Source: Curtobacterium sp. ZW137 (GTDB lineage Bacteria; Actinomycetota; Actinomycetes; Actinomycetales; Microbacteriaceae). Taken from it: a DNA stretch of 64,000 nucleotides. Below, piece after piece: positions 7,933 to 15,923 of this stretch. The notes under the pieces were generated by a model. That model saw only the letters and a program-made list of their open reading frames with translations. It was not told the DNA's origin and did not search any database. The position numbers were made by a program, and so were the translations under genes. The stretch is from positions 372,001 to 436,000 of the forward strand of contig NZ_RJKS01000003.1 of the NCBI RefSeq assembly GCF_003762905.1, given 5' to 3'. The stretch's first letter is position 1, and every line of letters starts with the position of its first letter.

Positions 7933-9632
7933 CCCGACTGTTCAACGACCCGGCGGACTTCGCCGACGAGGCGGCCGACGGGTTCGTCGCCGCGAACCAG
8001 GCCTGGGTCCGACGGGTGCACGGCGGTGTCGCCCGTGCCACCGCCAGCCCCGACGGCACCGTCGCCGTGGTGATCGGCGGCGGCTCCGGCCACTACCCCG
8101 CGTTCGGCGGCCTGGTCGGACACGGCCTGGCAGCCGGGGCGGCGATGGGGAACCTGTTCGCCAGTCCGTCCGCGCAGCAGGTGGCGGCGGTCGCCCGCGC
8201 GAGTGAGCACGGCGGCGGGGTCCTGCTCTCCTACGGCAACTACGCCGGCGACGTCCTCAACTTCGACGCCGCCACCCGCGCCCTGAACGACGAGGGCATC
8301 GAGGTCAGGACCGTCCGCGTGACGGACGACGTCACGTCGGCACCGGCGTCCGAGGTGGAGAAGCGTCGCGGCATCGCCGGCGACCTCTGCGTGTTCAAGG
8401 TCGCCGGTGCGGCGGCGGAACGCGGCGACTCCCTCGACGAGGTCACCGCCATCGCGAACCGTGCCAACGACCGCACGCGCTCGTTCGGGGTCGCGTTCTC
8501 CGGGTGTTCCCTGCCCGGGGCCGACGAACCGCTCTTCACGGTCCCCGAGGGTCGCATGGCGATCGGGATGGGGATCCACGGGGAGCGGGGCATCGACGAG
8601 ACGGACGTCCCGTCCGCGTCCGGCCTCGCGTCGCTGCTCGTCGAGAAGCTCCTCGGCGAGCTGCCCGACGGTGTCGAGGTCGACGGTGCCAGGGTCGTGC
8701 CGATCCTGAACGGGCTCGGGTCGGTGAAGTACGAGGAGCTGTTCGTCGTCTACGCGACGGTCCAGCGGCTGCTCGAGGACGCGGGCGCCGTGATCGTCGA
8801 ACCGGAGGTCGGCGAGCTCGTCACGTCGTTCGACATGGCCGGGGTCTCCCTGACGCTGTTCTGGCTGGACGAGGAGCTCGAGGAACTCTGGGCAGCGCCC
8901 GCCGACACCCCGGCGTACCGGAAGGGCGGTGCCGTGCACCAGGAGCGTCTGCCCGAGGACGTCCTCGCCGCGGACGTCGCCGCACCGGTCGGCCCGGCGT
9001 CCGAGGACTCGCGGTCGTTCGCCGCCAGGATCGCGACCGCCCTCACCGCGGTCCGTCAGGTCCTCGACGAGCACGCCGACGAGCTCGGGCACATCGACGC
9101 CGTCGCCGGTGACGGCGACCACGGCATCGGCATGCAGCGTGGATCGGCGGCCGCCGACGCTGCGGCAGCCGACGCCGTCGCACGGGGTGCCGGAGCCGGC
9201 ACCACGCTCGCGATCGCCGCGGACGCCTGGTCCGACAAGGCCGGTGGCACGTCCGGTGCGATCTGGGGCGCCGGCCTGGAGGCCATGGGTCGCGTCATCG
9301 GGGACGAGGAACGTCCGGAGCCCGCCACCGTCCAGAGCGCGGTGCACGCCGCGGTCGACGCGGTCCTGGCCTTCGGCGCGGTCGTCGGGGACAAGACCAT
9401 GGTCGACGCCATCGTGCCCTTCGACGACGTGCTCACCGAACGCATCGCGGCGGGCGACCCGCTCGCCGGGGCCTGGCGGGCCGCGTCCGATGCCGCTCGG
9501 GAGGCCGCTGACGGCACCGCCGCACTGCTGCCGAAGATGGGCCGCGCACGGACGCACGCCGAGCACGCCGTCGGCACGCCGGACCCCGGGGCGGTGTCGT
9601 TCGCGCTCATCGTCGACGCGGTCGCGCCGTGA
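7929..9632 (+). CDS. Dihydroxyacetone kinase family protein, fused DhaK-DhaL (probable tetrulose kinase)
   Basis: 567 residues. The DhaK domain (about 1-330) has GGGSGHYPAFGGLVGHG and His217 in GIHGERG, the residue that binds the substrate carbonyl covalently in this family. The DhaL ATP-binding domain (about 365-560) has GDGDHGIGM around Asp395/Asp397 and GGTSGAIWG. The single-chain layout indicates ATP rather than PTS phosphate as donor. Homologues phosphorylate dihydroxyacetone, but those in tetritol and apionate loci phosphorylate L- or D-erythrulose. The company of an ACS permease, a sugar-acid dehydrogenase and a TIM homologue makes a tetrulose the better guess. Both gene junctions are 4-base overlaps. 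Confidence 0.86.
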   Translation: MTRLFNDPADFADEAADGFVAANQAWVRRVHGGVARATASPDGTVAVVIGGGSGHYPAFGGLVGHGLAAGAAMGNLFASPSAQQVAAVARASEHGGGVLLSYGNYAGDVLNFDAATRALNDEGIEVRTVRVTDDVTSAPASEVEKRRGIAGDLCVFKVAGAAAERGDSLDEVTAIANRANDRTRSFGVAFSGCSLPGADEPLFTVPEGRMAIGMGIHGERGIDETDVPSASGLASLLVEKLLGELPDGVEVDGARVVPILNGLGSVKYEELFVVYATVQRLLEDAGAVIVEPEVGELVTSFDMAGVSLTLFWLDEELEELWAAPADTPAYRKGGAVHQERLPEDVLAADVAAPVGPASEDSRSFAARIATALTAVRQVLDEHADELGHIDAVAGDGDHGIGMQRGSAAADAAAADAVARGAGAGTTLAIAADAWSDKAGGTSGAIWGAGLEAMGRVIGDEERPEPATVQSAVHAAVDAVLAFGAVVGDKTMVDAIVPFDDVLTERIAAGDPLAGAWRAASDAAREAADGTAALLPKMGRARTHAEHAVGTPDPGAVSFALIVDAVAP

Positions 9633-10378
9633 CCACGATCGGCGTCTCGCTCAAGACCTACTTCGGCCACGCGCAGACGATCGCGTGGGCCGAGGCCGTC
9701 GCCGACATCGCTCGTCACCACCCGGCGGTGACGAGCGGTGCGGTCGAGCTGTTCGTGGCCCCGACCTTCCCGTCGCTCGTCCCGGTGCGCGCAGCGCTGA
9801 TCGGATCAGGGGTGCTGCTCGCTGCCCAGGACGTGGCGGAGGAGGACGCGGGGCCGTTCACCGGTGAGGTCTCCGGTGCCGAGCTGGCCGAGATCGGGGT
9901 CGAGATCGTCGAGATCGGTCACGCCGAACGACGGTCCCTGTTCCACGAGGACGACGCAACCGTCGCGCGGAAGGTCGCGGCGGCGTACCGCAACCACCTG
10001 CGGCCGCTGGTCTGCGTCGGGGAGGCGACCCGAGCCTCCCGTCAGAGCGCGATCGAAGACGTGACCGGGCAGCTCGACCGGGCCGTCCTGCCGGACGCCG
10101 CCGGTCCCGTGATCGTGGCCTACGAGCCGGTCTGGGCCATCGGCGCTCCCGAGCCCGCGCCGGACGACCACATCGTGGGGGTCCTCGCGGGCATCGAGGC
10201 GTACCTCCAGGCGCGGCCGGAACTGGCTGGCAGCGTCGCGATCTACGGCGGCAGCGCCGGACCCGGCCTGCTCACGCGGGGACAGGGCCGCATCGGTGGG
10301 CTGTTCCTCGGCCGGTTCGCGCACGACCCCGACGCACTCCGGTCCGTCCTCGACGAGGCGGAAGCGCTCACCGGCTGA
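9629..10378 (+). CDS. Triose-phosphate isomerase family protein (possible L-erythrulose-1-phosphate isomerase)
   Basis: A 249-residue TIM. Catalytic residues are in place: Lys9, His98 (GHAERR) and Glu166 (AYEPVWAIG), with the phosphate loop YGGSAGPG. However, the N-terminal signature reads SLKTYF instead of the near-invariant NWKMN, so this is not the housekeeping enzyme. TIM homologues beside DhaK-type kinases (EryH/LerI) isomerise L-erythrulose-1-phosphate, and that is the most economical role here. An RpiB-type second isomerase, needed to reach erythrose-4-phosphate, is not in the window. It starts by GTGA overlap with the kinase gene and ends 3 bases from a convergent gene. An in-frame copy of the CGAGCCTCCCG element occurs mid-gene. 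Confidence 0.84.
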   Translation: MTTIGVSLKTYFGHAQTIAWAEAVADIARHHPAVTSGAVELFVAPTFPSLVPVRAALIGSGVLLAAQDVAEEDAGPFTGEVSGAELAEIGVEIVEIGHAERRSLFHEDDATVARKVAAAYRNHLRPLVCVGEATRASRQSAIEDVTGQLDRAVLPDAAGPVIVAYEPVWAIGAPEPAPDDHIVGVLAGIEAYLQARPELAGSVAIYGGSAGPGLLTRGQGRIGGLFLGRFAHDPDALRSVLDEAEALTG

Positions 10379-10381
10379 CGG

Positions 10382-11083
10382 TCATGGGCGGGCCCCGGCG
10401 AGCCCGTGGTCGTTCGCGTACACCACGAGCTGCACGCGGTCGCGCAGCCCGAGCTTCCCGAGCACGCTGCTGATCTGGGTCTTCACGGTCGACTCGGTGA
10501 CGAACTCACGGCCCGCGATCTCGGCGTTCGAGAGCCCTCGCGCGGCCCAGCCGAACACGATCCGCTCCCGCTCGGTCAGCGAGCCGAACTCGGCGGGCTG
10601 CGGCCTCGGAGCCCGTTCGACGTCCTGGCCGAAGAGCTGGGCGAGGTCGTTCGGCGCGATCACCGAACTGCCCTCGTGCACCGCACGGACCGCGGCGAAC
10701 AGGAACGACGGGGTCGCGTCCTTGAGCAGGAACCCGCTCGCACCGAGCCGGATCGCCGTCGCGGCAGCGGGGTCGAGGCCGAACGTCGTGAGGACGATGA
10801 CGCGGGGGACCGGCTCCGACACCGCGCCGTCGAACAGCCGGCGGACGGTCTCGAGGCCGTCCATCCCGGCCATCCGCATGTCGAGCAGCATGATGTCCGG
10901 GCGGAGCTCGGGGATGCGTGCGAGCGCCTCCGCGCCGTCGGAGGCCTCACCGACGACCGTCATGTCGTCCTGTGCGTCGAGGACCACGCGGAGGCCGGCA
11001 CGGAAGAGCGCCTGGTCGTCGGTGAGCAGGATCCGGATGGGTTCGGTCATCGTTCGGTCATCGTCCGTGTTCGTCTCGGTCAT
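10382..11083 (-). CDS. Response regulator, NarL/LuxR family
   Basis: 233 residues: a receiver domain (about 15-135) with acidic pocket DD and phospho-acceptor Asp68 (IMLLDMRMAG), then a LuxR-type helix-turn-helix (about 168-228; LTERERIVFGWAARGLSNAEIA). ATG 11083 is chosen because it overlaps the kinase stop (ATGA); an internal ATG at 11050 is the alternative. It is the last gene of the VanY-Alr-ligase-kinase operon, so it presumably controls its own cassette, perhaps through the inverted repeat at 15034-15052. Van operons of enterococci use OmpR-type regulators, so this is a different regulatory architecture. Confidence 0.9.
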   Translation of the reverse strand: MTETNTDDDRTMTEPIRILLTDDQALFRAGLRVVLDAQDDMTVVGEASDGAEALARIPELRPDIMLLDMRMAGMDGLETVRRLFDGAVSEPVPRVIVLTTFGLDPAAATAIRLGASGFLLKDATPSFLFAAVRAVHEGSSVIAPNDLAQLFGQDVERAPRPQPAEFGSLTERERIVFGWAARGLSNAEIAGREFVTESTVKTQISSVLGKLGLRDRVQLVVYANDHGLAGARP

Positions 11084-12255
11084 CGTGGGGTTCCGTCGTC
11101 CAGGGCGAGGGGGATGCGGGCGCGGGCTGCGAACAGGTCGTCGACGACGGCGGCGTCGAAGGAGCCGTCGAGCGCCGCGAGGCGTGCGCGCATGCCGTCG
11201 ACACCCCGGCCGGACCCGCTCGTGGTCTCGCCCGACGTCCGCACGACGTTCTCGACCTCGAGCACCAGGTCGCCCGAGCGCCATGTCTCGCGCACCACGA
11301 CCGGCAGCCCCGGCGCACCGTGGCGCAGGGCGTTCGTCAGCATCTCCTGGAGGACGCGTCGCGCCGCCGTCCCCGTGTCCTTGCCGAGCGGGCGAGGGGT
11401 CCCGCGGACGGTGTGGTCGACCTGCACCCCGGCTTCGCGGATGCCCTGCACGATCTCCTCGAGCGAGGCCGGGTCGACGCGGTCCCCGGATCCGTCGATG
11501 TGCCCGAGGACCTGTCGGACCTCGACCAGGGAGCTGCGCGCCGTGCTCGCGATGGTCGCGCTGACCTCCCGGATGCGGGCCTCGTCCTGCAAGAACGGCA
11601 CCGAGTCCGCCTGGGCGATGATCACCGCCAGGGAGTGACCGACGACGTCGTGGACGTCGCGGGCGATGGCTCCGCGGATGCGCTCCGACTCTGCCTCGTC
11701 GACGGCGCGGGTCGCGACCGCCTCGGCCTCGACGCGGCGCTCGGACTCGCGGTTCCGCGAGGTCCACGAGCGCACGGCCAGGCCGCCGGCCCACACCGCG
11801 AGCAGTGCCGTGACCGGGGCGGCCGCGGCGAGGAGCGCCTGGTCCGGCGGGCCGCTGATGATCAGGGCGAACCGGTACCCGGTGTACGCCAGGTAGACCG
11901 TCGCTCCGATCCCGGCGACCAGTGCCAGCACGCCGGAGAGCACCACCTCGGCCTTCGTGCCGACGATGGCCGACGTCCCGACCACGACGAAGAGTGCGAT
12001 GTCGACGAGAGACGGTCGTTCGTAACCGGTGACCTGGACGAACCCGAGCAGGACGGTCGTGACCATCGCGCCGGACGGTGTGAGTCGACGGAGCGCGATC
12101 GCGGCCGCGGCGAGGAGGACCGCGGAGAAGCTGGCGTGTTCGAGCTCGACGTCCACCGGAGCGACGAAGACGAGTGCCGCGACGACGGCCCATGCCACGT
12201 CGACGACGATCGACCGCGTGGCGAGGGGTCTGAAGATCACCCACCGCTCCGTCAC
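11080..12255 (-). CDS. Sensor histidine kinase (HisKA_3 type)
   Basis: 391 residues with about five hydrophobic segments in the first ~160 residues and almost no extracellular domain, the layout of intramembrane-sensing kinases. The dimerisation/phosphorylation helix has His202 (RDVHDVVGHSLAVI). An HATPase domain follows with LQEMLTNALRHG (N-box) and GRGVDGMRARL (G-box). GTG 12255 overlaps the stop of the ligase gene (GTGA); a second GTG codon lies immediately before it. It is coupled to the response regulator downstream. The short sensor and the operon partners suggest that it detects cell-wall or membrane perturbation; the signal is unknown. Confidence 0.88.
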   Translation of the reverse strand: MTERWVIFRPLATRSIVVDVAWAVVAALVFVAPVDVELEHASFSAVLLAAAAIALRRLTPSGAMVTTVLLGFVQVTGYERPSLVDIALFVVVGTSAIVGTKAEVVLSGVLALVAGIGATVYLAYTGYRFALIISGPPDQALLAAAAPVTALLAVWAGGLAVRSWTSRNRESERRVEAEAVATRAVDEAESERIRGAIARDVHDVVGHSLAVIIAQADSVPFLQDEARIREVSATIASTARSSLVEVRQVLGHIDGSGDRVDPASLEEIVQGIREAGVQVDHTVRGTPRPLGKDTGTAARRVLQEMLTNALRHGAPGLPVVVRETWRSGDLVLEVENVVRTSGETTSGSGRGVDGMRARLAALDGSFDAAVVDDLFAARARIPLALDDGTPR

Positions 12256-13232
12256 CACTGGATCATCGCACGGTCCGCGCTCCCGGTGATCGCCGCATCG
12301 AGCAGCGCAGCGACGAGTTCGTCGTACCCGAGGCCGACCGCGGCGAACATCCGCGGGACCTGCGACTGCTCGGTGAACCCCGGCGCGGTGTTCACCTCGT
12401 TGAGGACGACGCCCGCGGCGGTCACGAAGAAGTCGAACCGGGCGACCCCCGCACACCCGAGCGTCTCGTAGAGGCTCCGCGCTGCCTGCCCGACCGCAGC
12501 TTGCGCTTCTGGTTCGAGCCGCGCCGGGACGACGAAGGGTGCGCTGCCGTCGTACTTCTGCTCGCGGTCGAACACGGCTCCGTCGGCGACGGCGATCTCG
12601 AGCGTCGCACCGGCACGGAGCACGCCGTCCCGGTCGCGGAAGAGGGCGATGTCGACCTCGCTCCCCGTCACGAACTCCTCGACGAGCACCGCGTCCCCCG
12701 CGGCGAACGCACGGTCGAGTGCCGGAGCGAGTTCCCCGGGTGTCCGGACGACGGAGACGCCGTTGCTCGAGCCGCCGGTCGTCGGCTTGACCACGACGGG
12801 CAGCGGTTGGTCACCGGGCTGTTCGTCCGGACGGACGAGCGTCCCCGGAGCGGTCCGGACGCCGGCGGCCTCGGCGAGGAGCTTCGTGACCCACTTGTCC
12901 ATGCCGAGCGCACCGGCACGGACGGGTGAGCCGACGAACGGCGTGCCGAGCATCCGGAGGAGCCCGGCCACGGCACCGTCCTCGCCGTCGACACCGTGCA
13001 GCGTCGGGAAGACGACGTCCGCGGCAGTGAGGACCGTGACCGCGTCGGGTGGGGACAGCGCCGGACCGTCCGTGGACCGCCAGCCGCCCGAGCGGTCGAT
13101 CGTGAGCGCGGACACCTCGTGCCCGAGGCGTCGGAGCGCGCGGGTGATCGCGGCGGCCGACGCGACGGAGACGTCGTGTTCGTCGTTCGCGCCGCCGCCG
13201 ATGACCGCTGCACGCAAGCGTCGTTCAGACAC
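12252..13232 (-). CDS. D-alanine--D-alanine ligase family protein (ATP-grasp)
   Basis: 326 residues. Family motifs appear in order: GGGANDEHDVSVASA (N-terminal), HGVDGEDGAVAGLL, the GALGMDKWVTK helix, the ATP-grasp segment VVVKPTTGGSSNGVSVV, the omega-loop DREQKYDG, and FFVTAAGVVLNEVNTAPGFT with metal ligands. The Lys-Tyr pair in the omega-loop is what D-Ala-D-Ala ligases have; VanA-type D-lactate ligases have a His-containing loop instead. The D-Ala-D-Ser option cannot be excluded by eye. It starts with GTG and overlaps alr by 8 bases. Because it sits with a D,D-carboxypeptidase, a racemase and a two-component system, it looks like an inducible second copy for peptidoglycan termini rather than the housekeeping gene, an inference that needs the rest of the genome. 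Confidence 0.87.
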   Translation of the reverse strand: MSERRLRAAVIGGGANDEHDVSVASAAAITRALRRLGHEVSALTIDRSGGWRSTDGPALSPPDAVTVLTAADVVFPTLHGVDGEDGAVAGLLRMLGTPFVGSPVRAGALGMDKWVTKLLAEAAGVRTAPGTLVRPDEQPGDQPLPVVVKPTTGGSSNGVSVVRTPGELAPALDRAFAAGDAVLVEEFVTGSEVDIALFRDRDGVLRAGATLEIAVADGAVFDREQKYDGSAPFVVPARLEPEAQAAVGQAARSLYETLGCAGVARFDFFVTAAGVVLNEVNTAPGFTEQSQVPRMFAAVGLGYDELVAALLDAAITGSADRAMIQW

Positions 13233-14367
13233 TGGCTGCCTCTTCCGTGTTCGTGTTCGTCCGGAGGACCCGGGACACCCGACTGCCGATCCGCGTCACG
13301 ATCTCGTGCTCGATCGTGTCGGCCCACGCCGCCCACTCCGTCACCGTCGGTTCGCCGGCGTCGCCCGGCCCGAAGACGATCGCCTGCTCCCCGGGGCAGA
13401 GCACGTCGCCGCCCGTGTCGACCACGACCGAGTCCATCGAGAAGCGCCCCACGAGTGGACGTCGGCGGCCGCGGACGAGCACCGACGCCCGTTCCGAGGC
13501 CGCCCGCGGCAGTCCGTCCCCGTAGCCCAGGGGCAGGAGCGCGAGGTTGGTGCGCCGATCGGCGACGTGGTCGAGCCCGTACCCGATGCCGGTTCCGGCG
13601 GCGAGCGGGCGGCTGGCGATGACGGTCGTCGTCAGCGACAGTGCCGGGCGGAGTGCCGTGGAGGTGTGTGACGGGTCGATGCCGAACAGTCCCGCGCCGA
13701 TCCGGTGCAGGTCGTACCCGGCCCCGACCCCGGTGATCGTGGCTGCCGTCGCGGCGAGGTGCCGCACGGACGGGGCAAGCCCGCGGCGACGTGCTGTCCG
13801 GACCGCGTTCGCGAAGACCAGGCGCTCTCGCCGGTTCTGCTCGTGCTCCGGCCGGTCGGCCGAGGACATGTGCCCCATCAGACCGACCACCCGGACAGCT
13901 CCGGCTCGCTGTGATCCGCTGGCGAGTTCGCAGAGGGACGCCCAGGTGTCGGCAGGTGCGCCGTCCCGCGCCATGCCGACGTCGACGTGCAGGTGCACGC
14001 GGGCGCGCTGCCGGACGCGCAGCGCCGCGCGTCCGATCGCGTGCAGCAGCGCAGGGCTCGACACCGCGAGGTCGATGTCCGCAGCGATCGCCGACTCGAA
14101 GTCCGCGTCGACGGGGTTCAGCCAGCTCAGCACGGGTGCGTGCACGCCGGCCGCCCGGAGCCGCAGGGCCTCGTCGATGGACGTCACACCGATGGACCGC
14201 GCCCCTGCGGCGAGCACCGCGCGGGCGACGTCCCCGTGGCCGAACCCGTCGGCCTTGAGCACCGCCATCACCCGCCCACCCGTGAGCGCGGTGAAGTACG
14301 CGGTGTTCGCACGGATGGCATCGTCGTGGACGGTCAGTTCCGTCGTCGCGTGCTGGAGGGCGGTCAT
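13225..14367 (-). CDS. alr: Alanine racemase (PLP-dependent)
   Basis: 380 residues. The PLP lysine is in AVLKADGFGHG (family consensus KANAYGHG, so Phe replaces Tyr). The opposite-face catalytic Tyr is in TGIGYGLD, and the substrate-site motifs LPLGYGDGLPR and GRFSMDSVVVD are present. It has the usual N-terminal barrel and C-terminal beta domain and lacks the membrane domain of VanT-type serine racemases. The ATG overlaps the VanY-like gene stop (ATGA). It would supply D-alanine, or D-serine if the substrate is relaxed, directly to the ligase encoded next. Confidence 0.9.
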   Translation of the reverse strand: MTALQHATTELTVHDDAIRANTAYFTALTGGRVMAVLKADGFGHGDVARAVLAAGARSIGVTSIDEALRLRAAGVHAPVLSWLNPVDADFESAIAADIDLAVSSPALLHAIGRAALRVRQRARVHLHVDVGMARDGAPADTWASLCELASGSQRAGAVRVVGLMGHMSSADRPEHEQNRRERLVFANAVRTARRRGLAPSVRHLAATAATITGVGAGYDLHRIGAGLFGIDPSHTSTALRPALSLTTTVIASRPLAAGTGIGYGLDHVADRRTNLALLPLGYGDGLPRAASERASVLVRGRRRPLVGRFSMDSVVVDTGGDVLCPGEQAIVFGPGDAGEPTVTEWAAWADTIEHEIVTRIGSRVSRVLRTNTNTEEAASV

Positions 14368-14993
14368 CCCGCTGACCCGTCGGGCAGCGTCGCGGGGCAG
14401 TCGCCGCCGGGAGTGGTGGCCAGTTCGAAGTGCCACATCTCGTTGGCGTACGTCCGGCAGAGCCCGAACCGCGAGCCGTGCTGGTCCATCCAGCTCATCG
14501 CGTCGGTCGGCCCGACGTCGACGGCCTGCCCGCGGACGTGCGAGGACTTCTCCGGCGTGTTCACCCACCGTCGCGCCGCTTCGAGGGACCCGTACTGCTC
14601 GATGCCCTGGTCGAGGAGCGCCTGCTGGTAGTGCTTGCTGCGCCACCCCGAGTTGACGAGCACGTCGACGCCGTCCGCCGAGGCCGCGCGGGTCGCCGCT
14701 TCGAGCGCGCGGCGGAGGTCCGCGTCGAGCCCCGTGATCGCGGGAGTGTCCTCGAGCTCGGAGATCGGCGCGCTGTCGATGAGCCCGTCGCGGGACGTGA
14801 CGAGCACGCCGCCGATGGTCTCGCTCGCCGTCACGGTGACCGGGGCGGACGGAGCGTGGTGCGTGGGTCGGTTCGGCGCACCGGTCGCCGGCGCGTCCGC
14901 GATCCCGGTCCCGATCGCGCACCCGGCGAGGACGATCGTCGCGGTTGCGAGCAGGCCGGTCGCGATGGTCATCCTGGAGGGCTTGGAGGTCAT
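14364..14993 (-). CDS. VanY-like D-alanyl-D-alanine carboxypeptidase lipoprotein (M15 family)
   Basis: 209 residues. A basic N-terminus and hydrophobic stretch end in the lipobox VLAGC (Cys25), so the enzyme is membrane-anchored and faces outward. The M15 zinc site is complete: His152 and Asp159 in SHVRGQAVD, catalytic Glu185 and ligand His188 in EMWHFEL. SGWRS (115-119) matches the SGYRS substrate motif. ATG 14993 is preferred to 15011 because the likely -10 (TATGTC, 15012-15007) would be destroyed as a promoter by the longer start. It trims terminal D-Ala from pentapeptides. First gene of the racemase-ligase-kinase-regulator operon. Confidence 0.87.
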   Translation of the reverse strand: MTSKPSRMTIATGLLATATIVLAGCAIGTGIADAPATGAPNRPTHHAPSAPVTVTASETIGGVLVTSRDGLIDSAPISELEDTPAITGLDADLRRALEAATRAASADGVDVLVNSGWRSKHYQQALLDQGIEQYGSLEAARRWVNTPEKSSHVRGQAVDVGPTDAMSWMDQHGSRFGLCRTYANEMWHFELATTPGGDCPATLPDGSAG

Positions 14994-15006
14994 GAGACCA
15001 TCGTCC

Positions 15007-15052
15007 GACATACCGGATGCTGGAACATCGGCCGGAAGACCCAAGGTCTTCC
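15007..15052 (-). promoter_or_regulatory. Predicted promoter and perfect inverted-repeat operator of the vanY-alr-ligase operon
   Basis: On the minus strand TATGTC (15012-15007) is a plausible -10. The expected -35 position has no TTGAC-like sequence. Abutting it is the perfect repeat GGAAGACC-CAA-GGTCTTCC (15034-15052). A poor -35 next to a dyad is what an activator-dependent promoter looks like, and the NarL-type regulator at the operon end is the obvious candidate. The dyad has no U-tract on either side, so a terminator role for the upstream SDR gene is less likely. Confidence 0.55.
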
Positions 15053-15102
15053 GCCTCCCGGACGAGGTCGGACTCAGTCCACGAGCCGGGCAGCCCCTGA
15101 CG

Positions 15103-15783
15103 TCAGATCGTGACGGACCCGAGCACCCGGTGCGCGATGGAGATCGACTCGCCCGACACCGCGGACAGCGGCGAGGACAGGAACGCGATGAGGTCGGCGA
15201 TCTGCTCGGGGCTGGACTCGCCACCGGACCCGCGCTGGACCTCGGCCACGGGCTCGTCGGTCACGGTGCCCGGGTTCACCACGTTCACCGAGACACCGGT
15301 CCCCGCGAACTCGTCGGCGAGGTTCTTCGCGATGACGCTCACCGCCGTGTTGCGGAGGGACGCCGTGATGTTGCCCGAGAAGTAGGCGTTCTGGCCGCTC
15401 ACCACGACGACCCGGCCGAAGCCGTTGTCGCGCTGCGTCGGGAGCACGGCGTTCGCGACCCGGAGGAACCCGAGCGCCTTGCCGTCGATCGCCGACGCGA
15501 TCTGGTCCGGGTCGGACTTCTTCGCGGGGTCGAGCGTCCCGGCGCTCGGCGCAGCCGTCACCACGAGGACGTCGATGCGCCCGTGCTGCTCGACCACCGA
15601 GGCCACGCCGGCGTCGACCGACCCCTGGTCGGCCGTGTCGATCGAGACCCCGTCGTCGCCGGCGCTCCGGGATGCGACCACCACCGTGGCACCCTCGGCT
15701 CGGAGCCGATCGGCGACGGCACTGCCGATGTAGCCCTTCCCTCCGACGACGAGCGCGACACGGTCCTTGAGCTGGAGATCCAT
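15103..15783 (-). CDS. SDR-fold protein with degenerate active site
   Basis: 226 residues with a Rossmann core: VVGGKGYIGSAVA cofactor loop, ASRSAGDD after beta-2, ITxAAPS-like NAG position (VVTAAPSAG) and NVVNPGTVTDEP. At the place of the catalytic YxxxK the sequence reads NITASLRNTA, so the Tyr and Lys of a working SDR appear absent, although the preceding Ser (VVSGQNAY) is kept. It may be a cofactor-binding sensor or an atypical reductase. A TAGCGT hexamer 6 nt before the ATG suggests a leaderless mRNA; the tandem CGTTCGTTT repeat further upstream (15843-15862 area) may be regulatory. It is a single gene between the IclR regulator and the VanY operon. Confidence 0.8.
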   Translation of the reverse strand: MDLQLKDRVALVVGGKGYIGSAVADRLRAEGATVVVASRSAGDDGVSIDTADQGSVDAGVASVVEQHGRIDVLVVTAAPSAGTLDPAKKSDPDQIASAIDGKALGFLRVANAVLPTQRDNGFGRVVVVSGQNAYFSGNITASLRNTAVSVIAKNLADEFAGTGVSVNVVNPGTVTDEPVAEVQRGSGGESSPEQIADLIAFLSSPLSAVSGESISIAHRVLGSVTI

Positions 15784-15923
15784 GCGTCGACGCTATCCCC
15801 GCGTGCGCGCTTCGGCCCGCAGTGCTCCCACGGCCTCGAACAGCGTTCGTTTCGTTCGTTTGACTCACAAGCGTGATGCCACGCCCAGAGCGGCCACGCA
15901 GGCGGGTCGGAGACCGCAGCCCC

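Noticed and set aside
12252..13232. VanA-type D-Ala-D-lactate ligase
   Set aside because: The omega-loop is EQKYDG with Lys-Tyr as in D-Ala-D-Ala enzymes, and no VanH-type dehydrogenase accompanies it; D-Ala-D-Ser specificity remains open.
15034..15052. Rho-independent terminator of the upstream SDR gene
   Set aside because: The 3-nt loop is tight and no U-tract follows on the minus strand; the position relative to the predicted -10 favours an operator.
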